Shown here in pieces: positions 27,252 through 37,928 of a stretch of DNA of 64,000 nt. Position numbers and translations under genes: made by a program. Positions within the stretch are counted from its first letter, which is position 1. Each line of letters opens with the position of its first letter. The stretch is from NCBI RefSeq assembly GCF_003031265.1, contig NZ_CP019966.1, positions 3,844,001 through 3,908,000 of the forward strand. Reading direction: 5' to 3'. A model generated the notes under the pieces. The model saw only the letters and a list, made by a program, of their open reading frames with translations. It searched no databases and was not told the DNA's origin. The DNA is from Rhodopseudomonas palustris. GTDB taxonomy: Bacteria; Pseudomonadota; Alphaproteobacteria; Rhizobiales; Xanthobacteraceae.

Positions 27252-28142
27252 ATGACTGATCCCGCCCCCACCGTCCGCGCCAGCTTCGTGCTCGGCGACG
27301 AGGCCACCGCCCGCCGCGTCACCGACCTGCTCGGCGAGTGCTTCGACGAGGCCGAGATGGCGATCGCAGCGTTCGAGCGGCCAGACCGCAGCTGGGAAGT
27401 GGCGCTGCATTTCGGCGAGCAGCCGAACCTCGACCATATCCGCGAGCTGGTGGCGCAGGCCGCCGGCCCCGAGGCCGCGCAGGCGATCAGCCTCGAAACC
27501 GTCGCCGCCAAGGATTGGGTCGCAGCGAGCCTGGAAGGGCTGGTGCCGGTCCCGGCCGGCCGCTTCGTCGTCCATGGCAGCCACGACCGCGACCGTGTCC
27601 CGGCCAACAAGCTCGGCATCGAGATCGAAGCGGCGCTGGCGTTCGGCACCGGTCATCATGGCACCACCCGCGGCTGCCTGACCCTGCTCGATCTGGTGTT
27701 GCGCGCCGGCCCGCCGCAGCGCGTGCTCGACCTCGGCACCGGCACCGGCGTGCTGGCGATCGCCGCCGCCAAGGCGCTGCGCCACACCGTGCTCGCCACC
27801 GACATCGACAAGCAGTCGGTCGCGGTCGCGCGCGAGAACGCGCGGCTCAACGGCGTCGGCAATCTGGTTCAGGCCGAATGGGCAACCGGCTTCGCCTCGC
27901 CGGTGTTCGCCGCCCATGCGCCGTTCGATCTGGTGCTGGCGAACATCCTCGCCAACCCGCTGCGGGCGCTGGCCCAGCCGATGAGCGAGCACCTGGCGCC
28001 GGGCGCCCTGGTGATCCTGTCGGGGCTGCTGCAGCCGCAGGCGCAGAGCGTGATCGCGGCGTATCGGGCGCGCGGCTGCGTGCTGCTGAGGCAACTGGTG
28101 ATCGAAGGCTGGAGCAGCCTGCTGCTGGTGAAGACGTTCTGA
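27252..28142 (+). CDS. prmA: Ribosomal protein L11 methyltransferase
   Basis: SAM-dependent enzyme that trimethylates ribosomal protein L11. 296 residues from the ATG at 27252 (MTDPAPTVRASF). The family N-terminal domain is followed by the motif IEAALAFGTGHHGTTRGCL, then SAM motif VLDLGTGTGVLAIAAAK and the post-I acidic residue in TDIDKQSVAVAREN. The substrate loop LVLANILANPLRAL replaces the NPPY of DNA methylases, as usual for PrmA. Longer N-terminal extensions in this frame look non-conserved. A hairpin ACTGAGC-GAAC-GCTCAGT (28154-28171) follows the stop and may end both this and the convergent small gene. Confidence 0.95.
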   Translation: MTDPAPTVRASFVLGDEATARRVTDLLGECFDEAEMAIAAFERPDRSWEVALHFGEQPNLDHIRELVAQAAGPEAAQAISLETVAAKDWVAASLEGLVPVPAGRFVVHGSHDRDRVPANKLGIEIEAALAFGTGHHGTTRGCLTLLDLVLRAGPPQRVLDLGTGTGVLAIAAAKALRHTVLATDIDKQSVAVARENARLNGVGNLVQAEWATGFASPVFAAHAPFDLVLANILANPLRALAQPMSEHLAPGALVILSGLLQPQAQSVIAAYRARGCVLLRQLVIEGWSSLLLVKTF

Positions 28143-28166
28143 CGGGGAGCGCTACTGAGCGAACGC

Positions 28167-28361
28167 TCAGTGCGCGGGCTTGTCGGGGAATCGGCTGTGG
28201 GCGTCGCCGTTCGGGTCGGTGCGCCTGACCGCCGACTGGACGAAACGGTCCAGGATGCGCACGATCACACCACGCGGCTGCGGCTGCTCGGGCTCGACGT
28301 TCGGAGGCGTGCCACCCGGGCGGACCGGCGGGGAAATCTTCTCAAACGTAAAAGCAGGCAT
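28167..28361 (-). CDS. Conserved small hypothetical protein
   Basis: 64 residues: MPAFTFEKISPPVRPGGTPP, a Pro-rich middle and PRGVIVRILDRFVQSAVRR. A good ribosome-binding site (GAGGTG) lies about eight bases before the ATG on the minus strand. The pattern MPAFTFEKISPP...RILDRF resembles small proteins I recall from Bradyrhizobium relatives; that is memory, not a search. It converges with prmA and diverges from the aminopeptidase. No membrane segment, no known domain. Confidence 0.6.
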   Translation of the reverse strand: MPAFTFEKISPPVRPGGTPPNVEPEQPQPRGVIVRILDRFVQSAVRRTDPNGDAHSRFPDKPAH

Positions 28362-28557
28362 GGTGTATCACCTCGTCGTTGAGTTGAGACACTCCCGGGA
28401 TTGTCCCGGACGCGTTGTCAGAGCGTGGTGCAGCTGGCACTGCGGAGCTCTCGCCCGTCTCTTGCGGGCTCGATAAATCAAGCATAACTCGTGCCATAAG
28501 CTGGACTTTATGCATATCGCGTGAGCCGTGCGCAACGTGTCGAGGGAGCAGACCGCT

Positions 28558-30387
28558 ATGTTCGAGTCGCATTTCCAGAGCTTCGAGGAGCCCGAGAGCG
28601 GCGTCGCACTCACCGCGCGGCTATCGGCGTTTCGCGAAGAGCTGCTGCGGCGCAAGCTCACCGGATTTGCGATTCCCCGCGCCGATCAGCAACAAAACGA
28701 ATATGTGCCGCCGTCCGACGAGCGGCTGGCGTGGCTCACCGGCTTCACCGGATCGGCGGGGCTGGCGTATGTGCTGATCGATCAGGCCGCGTTGTTCGTC
28801 GACGGCCGCTACACCTTGCAGGCCGCCAAACAGGTCGACGGCAATGCGTGGTGCATCGAGTCGCTAGTCGAACCGCCGCCGGAGCGCTGGCTGGAGACGC
28901 ATCTGAAAGCCGGTGATCGCCTCGGATTTGATCCGTGGCTGCACACTTCTTCGGCAGTCGAACGGATGCAGGCCGCCTGCGCCAAAGCCGGCGCCGAGCT
29001 GGTTGCGGTCGACGGCAATCCGGTCGATGCGGTGTGGAGCGAACGCCCCGCGCCGCCGCTCGGACCGGTCACCGTCCACGGCGTGGAATTCGCCGGCGAG
29101 AGCGAGGCCAGCAAGCTCGGGCGCATCAACGAGGAGCTGGCCCGGCTGAAGGCCGATGCGCTGGTGCTGTCGGATTCCCACGCCGTCGCCTGGACCTTCA
29201 ACATCCGCGGCGCCGACGTCTCGCACACGCCGCTGCCGCTGTCCTACGCGCTGCTGCCGAAGGATGGCCGCCCCACCATCTTCATCGACGGCCGCAAACT
29301 GTCGAACAGCGTGCGCGACCATCTCGAACAGACCGCCGAGGTCGCCGAGCCGGCCGAGCTGGCGCCGATGCTCCGCGAGCTGGCCAAGACCGGCGCCACC
29401 ATCGCGCTCGACAGCGCCACCGCGGCCGATGCGCTGACCCGGCTGATCAAGGAGGCCGGCGGCAAGCCGCTGCGCGGCGCCGATCCGGTCGCGCTGCTCA
29501 AGGCGGTGAAGAACCAGGCCGAGATCGACGGCACCCGCGCCGCGCATCGCCGCGACGCGGTGGCGCTGGCGCGCTTCCTCGCCTTCATCGATGCCGAAGC
29601 GCCGAAGGGCACGCTGACCGAGATCGATGCGGTCGAAGCGCTCGAGACCTTCCGCCGCGACACCGGCGCACTCAAGGACGTGTCGTTCCCGACCATCTCC
29701 GGCACCGGACCGAACGGCGCGATCGTGCATTATCGCGTCACCCGCAAGAGCAACCGCCGCATCCAGCCCGGCGACCTCTTACTGATCGATAGCGGCGCGC
29801 AGTATCAGGACGGCACCACCGACGTCACCCGCACCATCGCGGTCGGCGAGCCGACCGCGGAGATGCGCGACCGCTTCACCCGCGTGCTGCGCGGCCACCT
29901 CGCGATCGCCCGCGCGGTGTTTCCCAACGGCACCACCGGCGCGCAGCTCGACACGCTGGCGCGGCAGTTCCTATGGCAGGCCGGGATCGATTTCGAGCAC
30001 GGCACCGGCCACGGCGTCGGCAGCTATCTGTCGGTGCACGAAGGCCCGGCGCGGATCTCCAAGCTCGGCACCACGCCTCTGAAGCGCGGCATGATCCTGT
30101 CCAACGAGCCCGGCTACTACAAGACCGACGGCTTCGGCATCCGGATCGAGAACCTCGAACTGGTGGTCGAGAAACAGATCGATGGCGCCGAGAAGCCGAT
30201 GAACGGTTTCGAGGCCCTGACGCTGGCGCCGATCGACCGCCGCCTGATCGAGGTCGAGATGCTCAGTACCGAGGAACGATCCTGGCTCGACGCCTACCAC
30301 ACCCGCGTCCGCGAAACCGTCCGCCCCCACCTCGACGGCCCCACCCAACTCTGGCTCGATCAGGCGACCGCGCCGCTGGGAGCCTGA
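28558..30387 (+). CDS. pepP: Xaa-Pro aminopeptidase (M24B)
   Basis: Metallopeptidase that removes an N-terminal residue before proline. 609 residues from the ATG at 28558, with GAGGGAG about ten bases upstream. It has the three-domain eukaryote-like XPNPEP1 architecture: two creatinase-like N-terminal domains and a C-terminal catalytic pita-bread domain. Metal ligands are visible: the two Asp in DSGAQYQDGTTDVTRTIAVG, His in HGTGHGVGSYLSVHEGP and Glu in NEPGYYKTDGFGIRIENLE. The length fits the three-domain type rather than the short bacterial PepP. Confidence 0.94.
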   Translation: MFESHFQSFEEPESGVALTARLSAFREELLRRKLTGFAIPRADQQQNEYVPPSDERLAWLTGFTGSAGLAYVLIDQAALFVDGRYTLQAAKQVDGNAWCIESLVEPPPERWLETHLKAGDRLGFDPWLHTSSAVERMQAACAKAGAELVAVDGNPVDAVWSERPAPPLGPVTVHGVEFAGESEASKLGRINEELARLKADALVLSDSHAVAWTFNIRGADVSHTPLPLSYALLPKDGRPTIFIDGRKLSNSVRDHLEQTAEVAEPAELAPMLRELAKTGATIALDSATAADALTRLIKEAGGKPLRGADPVALLKAVKNQAEIDGTRAAHRRDAVALARFLAFIDAEAPKGTLTEIDAVEALETFRRDTGALKDVSFPTISGTGPNGAIVHYRVTRKSNRRIQPGDLLLIDSGAQYQDGTTDVTRTIAVGEPTAEMRDRFTRVLRGHLAIARAVFPNGTTGAQLDTLARQFLWQAGIDFEHGTGHGVGSYLSVHEGPARISKLGTTPLKRGMILSNEPGYYKTDGFGIRIENLELVVEKQIDGAEKPMNGFEALTLAPIDRRLIEVEMLSTEERSWLDAYHTRVRETVRPHLDGPTQLWLDQATAPLGA

Positions 30388-30420
30388 ACACTTGAAGCGA
30401 TGAGTGCCGCCCTCTCCCCG

Positions 30421-30545
30421 AGTCATTCCGGGGCGCGAGCGCCAGCTCGCGAACCCGGAATCTGAAGCGGGCACGGCCTGGAGCTGCGTCGCGCACACTA
30501 ACCTCGAGATTCCGGGTTCGCCGCTGCGCGGCGCCCCGGAATGAC
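30421..30545. repeat. Palindromic intergenic repeat, family B (L-R unit)
   Basis: Left arm AGTCATTCCGGGGCGCGAGC...GAACCCGGAATCT (30421-30462) and right arm GAGATTCCGGGTTCGC...GCCCCGGAATGAC (30506-30545) are inverted copies with about 40 bases between. Each arm is itself a hairpin. A partial extra right-arm copy (GCGCCCCGGAATGACA) follows near 30566-30582. Other copies: 32142-32268 and around the GIY-YIG gene (34522-35077). Confidence 0.92.
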
Positions 30546-30768
30546 ACGCGAGAGTTTCTGCGCACGCGCCCCGGAATGACAGGTTGAGAGTCCGCGCGCG
30601 AATGACACCGGTCCGAGGCCTGTGCGGCCCCACGACCAGCAGCCCCTCGCCCGCCTTCCGCATAGCCTTATGCCGAAAAACCGCCTGTTAGCATTGCCCT
30701 GGCAGGCTACAGTCGAACCACCAGCTCACATCCTTCGCCCTGGCAGGCCCGTCGGGAACCGATCTCGC

Positions 30769-32055
30769 ATGCACGGAATCGTCGGCAGATACGCAACGAT
30801 CGACGCCAGCCGGCGCGACCTGCCGCCGTCGAAGCTGCTGCTCCTTCTGCTGGTGCTGATGAACGGCGCGGCGCCGATCGCGCTGTACATCTTCGTGCCG
30901 GCGCTGCCGGTGCTGGCGAGCGATTTTTCCAGCGACATCTCGGTCGCGCAGATGACCGTGTCGCTCTACATGGTCGGGCTGGCCTGCTCGCAGCTGATCA
31001 TGGGGCCATTATCCGACCGCTTCGGCCGCCGCCCGGTGCTGCTCGGCGGGCTGGCGCTGATGGTCGCGGCCAGCATCGGCTGCATCTTCGCGCAGACGCT
31101 GCCGCAACTGATCGGCTTGCGTTTCCTGCAGGCGCTCGGCGGCGCCTCGGGCATGGTGATCAGCCGCGCCATCATCCGCGATCTCTACAGCCGCGACCGC
31201 GTCGGCGGCATGCTGAGTCTGGTGATCGCCGTGATGATGATCGCGCAGATGCTGAGCCCGCTCGCCGGCGGCGTGATCGAAACCGCGCTCGGCTGGCGCG
31301 CGATCTTCTACGCCGTCACCGCCGGCGCGATCGTCGTCGCCGCCGCGATCACGCTGGCGCTGCCGGAAACGAGCCGCCGCAGCACGCCCACCGCGCAGCG
31401 CGGCGGATTCCGCACCGACCTCCGGAGCCTGTTCGGCAGCCGCGCCTTCATCGGCTACGTGCTGTGCCAGGTGCTGGCGTCGGCGATCATCTTCATCTTC
31501 GCCGGTGGCGGCCCCTACGTCGTGGTGACGCAGATGGGCCGCAGCAGTGCCGAGTATGGCGCCTGGTTCGCCAGCTCCGGCTTCGCCTATCTGATGGGCA
31601 ACGTGTTCTGCGTGAAATTCTCACCGCGGCATTCGCTCGACCGGTTGATCTGGTTCGGACTGGCGATGCAGATCGCCGGCGCGCTGCTCAATCTGGCGTG
31701 GGGCGTCCTCGGCTGGAATCAGGTGCCGAGCTGGCTGTTCGGCACCCACATGATCATCATGTTCGGCAATGCCGCGGTGATGGCCAACGCCGCCGCCGGC
31801 GCGATCAGCATCCGCCCGCAGGCCGCCGGGACCGCATCCGGACTGATGGGCTTCACCCAATTCGGGTTCGGCTCGCTGTGCTCGCAGGCCGGCGCCTGGC
31901 TCGGCGGTCATTTCGCGACGCCGTTGCCGCTCAACATCGCGATCTTCGGAACGGCACTCGCCTGCGCCTCGGCGATGATCTTCCTGGTGCCGCGCCGCAA
32001 TCTGATCGCGACCGAGGAAATGATCGAGAAGGCGGAAGAAGAGACGCTGGTGTAG
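30769..32055 (+). CDS. Bcr/CflA-type multidrug MFS exporter
   Basis: Inner-membrane drug/proton antiporter of the DHA1 family. From the ATG at 30769 (MHGIVGRYATIDASRR) it has 428 residues and 12 hydrophobic segments. Visible signatures are IALYIFVPALPVLASDF in helix 1, GPLSDRFGRRPVLLGG (motif A) and LRFLQALGGASGMVISRAII (motif B region). The family exports bicyclomycin or chloramphenicol, but the substrate here is unknown. Earlier in-frame starts exist from 30622; none has a better Shine-Dalgarno. Confidence 0.88.
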   Translation: MHGIVGRYATIDASRRDLPPSKLLLLLLVLMNGAAPIALYIFVPALPVLASDFSSDISVAQMTVSLYMVGLACSQLIMGPLSDRFGRRPVLLGGLALMVAASIGCIFAQTLPQLIGLRFLQALGGASGMVISRAIIRDLYSRDRVGGMLSLVIAVMMIAQMLSPLAGGVIETALGWRAIFYAVTAGAIVVAAAITLALPETSRRSTPTAQRGGFRTDLRSLFGSRAFIGYVLCQVLASAIIFIFAGGGPYVVVTQMGRSSAEYGAWFASSGFAYLMGNVFCVKFSPRHSLDRLIWFGLAMQIAGALLNLAWGVLGWNQVPSWLFGTHMIIMFGNAAVMANAAAGAISIRPQAAGTASGLMGFTQFGFGSLCSQAGAWLGGHFATPLPLNIAIFGTALACASAMIFLVPRRNLIATEEMIEKAEEETLV

Positions 32056-32071
32056 AGCGGCGGTCCTTCAC

Positions 32072-32338
32072 CGTCATCCTCCGCGAAAGCGGAGGATCGA
32101 GTATCCCAGAGCCTCACGCGTTCACATCGGAGCGCCTCAACGAGTCATTCCGGGGCGCTCACGCAAGTGAGCGAACCCGGAATCTCGAGGAGTTCATCCG
32201 GAGCGAACGCCGCGCGTAGCAACTTCGAGATTCCGGGTTCGCTTGCTGCGCAACCGCCCCGGAATGACTTGCGGAGGCGATGGCGGATCGCCTCAACGCT
32301 CTGGGATACTGGGTCGCCCGCCTGCGCGGGCGATGACG
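32072..32338. repeat. Palindromic repeat family C, interrupted by a family B unit
   Basis: Left arm CGTCATCCTCCGCGAAAGCG...GAGTATCCCAGAGCCT (32072-32114) and right arm GCTCTGGGATACTGGGTCGC...GGGCGATGACG (32298-32338). The intact family C copy at 52208-52306 has its arms only about 20-25 bases apart. Here a family B unit (32142-32268) lies between them. Confidence 0.88.
32142..32268. repeat. Family B palindromic unit inserted in a family C repeat
   Basis: Left arm GAGTCATTCCGGGGCGCTCA...GAACCCGGAATCTC (32142-32186), right arm GAGATTCCGGGTTCGCTTGC...CCCCGGAATGAC (32227-32268). The 10 bases CGCCTCAACG occur at 32133-32142 on its left and again at 32289-32298 on the right, a possible target-site duplication. 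Confidence 0.88.
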
Positions 32339-32362
32339 CTGTTGATGCAGCAACGCCGTGAA

Positions 32363-34637
<2,275 letters not shown>

Positions 34638-34655
34638 GCCGCGCGCGAGGCGCCG

Positions 34656-34943
34656 GTGGCCTATTATGTCTATCTGCTCGCCAGCCGCAAAGACGGTGCG
34701 CTGTATGTCGGCGTCACCAACGACCTCGTCCGCCGGGCTTATGAGCATCGCACCAAAGCCGTGCCGGGTTTCACGTCGAAATACAACATCGCCAGACTGG
34801 TGTGGTTCGAAATCCACGACGACCCGATCTCCGCCATCACCCGTGAGAAGGAGATCAAGAAGTGGCGACGGGCGTGGAAAGTGGCGCTGATCGAGCGCGA
34901 CAATCCGGGCTGGGACGATCTGTTCGAGACGATCGCACGCTAG
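34656..34943 (+). CDS. GIY-YIG nuclease-domain protein, in a repeat-bracketed cassette
   Basis: 95 residues with a GTG start at 34656. The fold core is YYVYLLASRKDGALYVGVTN (the GIY and YIG strands), then DLVRRAYEHRTKAVPGFTSK with the catalytic Arg and His, and AITREKEIKKWRRAWK with the metal-binding Glu. All residues expected for single-strand or structure-specific cutting are present, as in the YhbQ/URI-like subfamily. The gene starts 18 bases after one repeat arm and ends 25 bases before the next, and the same repeat occurs elsewhere in the window without a gene. Function in this setting unknown. Confidence 0.9.
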   Translation: MAYYVYLLASRKDGALYVGVTNDLVRRAYEHRTKAVPGFTSKYNIARLVWFEIHDDPISAITREKEIKKWRRAWKVALIERDNPGWDDLFETIAR

Positions 34944-34967
34944 GCTGAGACAGGGTGCCCTGAATCT

Positions 34968-35077
34968 CGGGATTCCGGGTTCGCGCTGCGCGCGCCCCGG
35001 AATGACGGCGTTTTGAGAAACAGCCCCTCAGCGAGTCATTCCGGGGCGCCAGCGAAAGCTCGCGAACCCGGAATCTC
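34968..35077. repeat. Family B inverted repeat pair, right of the GIY-YIG gene
   Basis: R arm GGGATTCCGGGTTCGCGCTG...CCCCGGAATGAC (34968-35006) and L arm GAGTCATTCCGGGGCGCCAG...CCCGGAATCTC (35033-35077), 26 bases apart. The pattern R-L-gene-R-L is symmetric around the GIY-YIG ORF. Confidence 0.92.
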
Positions 35078-35096
35078 TGCCAATGGGAGGAGAACC

Positions 35097-36782
35097 CTAC
35101 CCCGCCGCCTTGATGAGCCGGTCGGCCGCGGCCCTCGCCTCTGCGGTGATCTCGGCGCCGGCCAGCATGCGGGCGATTTCTTCGCGGCGGTGGTCTTGTT
35201 CCAGGGCGGCGACGCGGGTGGCGACGCGTTTGCCCTTGTCGAGGGCAGCCTTGGAGATCAGCAAATGCTGGTCGGCACGGGCGGCGACCTGAGGGGCGTG
35301 GGTGACGGCCATCACCTGGACCTTGGAGGCGAGCCGCCCCAGCCGCGCGCCGACCGCCGCGGCGACGGCGCCGCCGACGCCGGTGTCGATCTCGTCGAAC
35401 ACCAGGGTCGGTGCCGAGCCCTTGTCGGACAGCACCACCTTCAGCGCCAGCAAGAAGCGCGACAGCTCGCCGCCCGACGCCACCTTCATCAGGGGGCCCG
35501 GGCGCGTGCCGGGATTGGTCTGCACCCAGAACTCGACGCGGTCGATGCCCTGAGGCCCCGGGGCCGCGTCATCGGCCTCGACCTGGGTCATGAACTTGGC
35601 GCGTTCGAGCTTAAGCGGCGCCAGCTCGGCACCCACCGCCTTGTTGAGCTTCTCCGCCGCCTTGGTCCGCGCGGCCGAGAGCTTGGCGGCTGCAGCGCTG
35701 TAGCGGGCGTCGGCTTCGGCAGCGTCCTTCTCCAGGACCACCAGCCGATCGGCGCCGGCATCGATCAGCGCGACGTCGGCGACGTATTGCGCGGCAAGCG
35801 CGGCGAGCGAATCCACCGGGGTCGAATACTTGCGGGCGGCGGCGCGCAGCGCGAACAGCCGCTCCTCGATCCGCTCCAGTTCCAACGGATCGAAATCAGC
35901 CGCGGCCAGCGCAGCGTTGAGGTGCTGGTCGGCCTCTTCCAGCGCGTTGATCGCGGCGTCGATGGCTTTCACCGCCGGCTCGACCAGTTGCGGCGCGGAG
36001 CCGGCGCGGCGCTCCAGCCGGCGCACCGCGGCAGCCAGCGAGGCGACCGGCGAATGCGGCCCACCGACTGCCTCCTGCGCCTCGCGCAAATCGGCGGCGA
36101 TCTTCTCGCCCTGCATCATGGTGGCGCGGCGCTCGGCCAGCGTGGTCTCCTCGCCATCCTGCGGCGCGAGCTGCTTCAGCTCATCGGCAGCATGGCGCAG
36201 ATAGTCGGCCTCGCGGGCGGCACGCTCCATACCGGTGCGGTGGGCGTCGAGCGCGGCCCGCGCGGTGCGGCGGCCCTCCCACAGCGTCTCCAGCGCGGCA
36301 ACGTCCTTCTCAAGCCCGGCGAAGGCATCGAGCAGCCGGCGATGGGTGGCGGCGTCGACCAGCGCCCGCTCGTCATGCTGGCCGTGGATTTCGACCAGCG
36401 TGGCGCCGACCGCTTTCAGGGTCTGCACGCTGACGGACTGGTCGTTGATGAAGGCACGGGTGCGGCCGTCGGCGAGCTGGACCCGGCGCAGGATCAGTTC
36501 GCCGGATTCGTCGACCTCACGGTCGTCGAGACCATTGGCCTTGAGGATCGCGAATGCCGGATGGGTCTTGGCGACATCGAAGCTGGCGGTGACCTGGCCG
36601 TGCTCGGCGCCGTGGCGGACCAGCGCGGCATCGCCGCCGCCGCCGAGCGCCAGCGCAAAGGCGTCGAGCAGAATCGACTTGCCGGCACCGGTCTCGCCGG
36701 TCAGCACCGCAAGGCCACGGGAAAATTCGATGTCGAGCCGCTCGATCAACACGATATCGCGGATCGAAAGGCGCGAAAGCAT
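35097..36782 (-). CDS. recN: DNA repair protein RecN
   Basis: SMC-like ATPase that helps repair double-strand breaks. 561 residues. Walker A LTGETGAGKSILLDAFALAL near residue 30; C-terminal Walker B LVFDEIDTGVGG and the signature ASGGELSRFLLALKVV before it. The middle is alpha-helical and Ala/Glu-rich, as expected for the coiled coil. It follows bamD by 11 bases and is probably cotranscribed with it, a common alphaproteobacterial order (lpxC, bamD, recN, ligA). No LexA-type operator was identified in the short gap. Confidence 0.97.
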   Translation of the reverse strand: MLSRLSIRDIVLIERLDIEFSRGLAVLTGETGAGKSILLDAFALALGGGGDAALVRHGAEHGQVTASFDVAKTHPAFAILKANGLDDREVDESGELILRRVQLADGRTRAFINDQSVSVQTLKAVGATLVEIHGQHDERALVDAATHRRLLDAFAGLEKDVAALETLWEGRRTARAALDAHRTGMERAAREADYLRHAADELKQLAPQDGEETTLAERRATMMQGEKIAADLREAQEAVGGPHSPVASLAAAVRRLERRAGSAPQLVEPAVKAIDAAINALEEADQHLNAALAAADFDPLELERIEERLFALRAAARKYSTPVDSLAALAAQYVADVALIDAGADRLVVLEKDAAEADARYSAAAAKLSAARTKAAEKLNKAVGAELAPLKLERAKFMTQVEADDAAPGPQGIDRVEFWVQTNPGTRPGPLMKVASGGELSRFLLALKVVLSDKGSAPTLVFDEIDTGVGGAVAAAVGARLGRLASKVQVMAVTHAPQVAARADQHLLISKAALDKGKRVATRVAALEQDHRREEIARMLAGAEITAEARAAADRLIKAAG

Positions 36783-36793
36783 GGGAGACGGTC

Positions 36794-37702
36794 CTATCCG
36801 AGACCGAGCTTTTTGAAGGACTTGCTGATCCAGGAGCCCTTGTTCTCGGTGGGTTCGAGTCCCCCCGACTTTACAAGATTGTAGGCGTCTTTGTACCAGC
36901 GGCTGTCAGGAAAGTTGTGGCCAAGCACGGCGGCGGCGGTCTGCGCCTCGCCGACGATGCCGATCGCCATATAGGCCTCGGTCAGACGCGCCAGCGCCTC
37001 TTCGACGTGGCGGGTGGTCTGATAGCGCGTCACCACGGTCTTGAACCGGTTGATCGCCGCGGCGTAGTCGCGCTTGCTCATGTAATAGCGGCCGATATCC
37101 ATCTCCTTGCCGGCGAGCTGGTCGCGGGCGCCTTCCAGCTTCTGCTTGGCGCTGTTGGCATATTCGGAGGTCGGATATTTGCGGATCACCTCTTCGAGCG
37201 CGGCGATCGCCTTTTCGGTGCGGCCCTGGTCGCGCGAGATGTCCGGGATCTGGTCGTAATTCGACGCCGCGATCAGGTACTGCGCATAGGCGGCGTCCGA
37301 GCTGCCGGGGTGCAGCGTGACGTAGCGGGTGGCGGCGCCGATGCAGCTGTCGTAGTCGCCGGCCTGATAGTACGCGTAGGCGGACATCAACAGCGACTTG
37401 CGCGCCCAATCCGAATACGGGTGCTGGCGGTCGACTTCTTCGAACTTCTTGGCGGCGCCCTTGGTGTCCTTGTCCTGATTCATCAGGTACAAGCCCTCGT
37501 TGTAGAGCTTGTCCGCCGGCTCATCGACCATCTTGTCGTCTTTGGCCAGGAACTTGTCCCACAACGCGCCGGTGCCGCAGCCGCCGAGCGGAAGCGACAG
37601 AGCCAGCAGGCTGAAGATCATCGGCAGCCCGCGCCGCAGGCGATCGCCCCTGCGAGAAGTCTCTCCGTTCCGCAGTCCGAGCGCGATCCGCTGTGCCGAC
37701 AT
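36794..37702 (-). CDS. bamD: Outer-membrane assembly lipoprotein BamD
   Basis: Subunit of the BAM complex that inserts beta-barrel proteins in the outer membrane. 302 residues from the ATG at 37702 (MSAQRIALGLRNGE). A lipoprotein signal peptide ends in LSLPLGGCGTG, with the lipidated Cys about residue 42. The mature part has TPR-like repeats: ADKLYNEGLYLMNQDKDTKG, RKSLLMSAYAYYQAGDYD, and so on. It sits between lpxC and recN, and the gap to lpxC (37703-37928) shows nothing I can name. Confidence 0.95.
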   Translation of the reverse strand: MSAQRIALGLRNGETSRRGDRLRRGLPMIFSLLALSLPLGGCGTGALWDKFLAKDDKMVDEPADKLYNEGLYLMNQDKDTKGAAKKFEEVDRQHPYSDWARKSLLMSAYAYYQAGDYDSCIGAATRYVTLHPGSSDAAYAQYLIAASNYDQIPDISRDQGRTEKAIAALEEVIRKYPTSEYANSAKQKLEGARDQLAGKEMDIGRYYMSKRDYAAAINRFKTVVTRYQTTRHVEEALARLTEAYMAIGIVGEAQTAAAVLGHNFPDSRWYKDAYNLVKSGGLEPTENKGSWISKSFKKLGLG

Positions 37703-37928
37703 CAATTCCAACCCGACAAATGGAGAACGGTGCCCCGGCAATCGACCAGACCGCTGTGGCCTGAGCCATCGACCTGCGCCGGAAAGCGTGGAGTCAACCG
37801 CCGGCTGTTTAGCCGAAAAAGGTGACTTCACCAACCGGGTACGCAGCTAATTCGCCGGGAATAAGGCGGCCGGCCCAATCAGTTAACAGGCCGCAAGATG
37901 TGGAAAATCGCCTGACGCGCTGTTGCGG

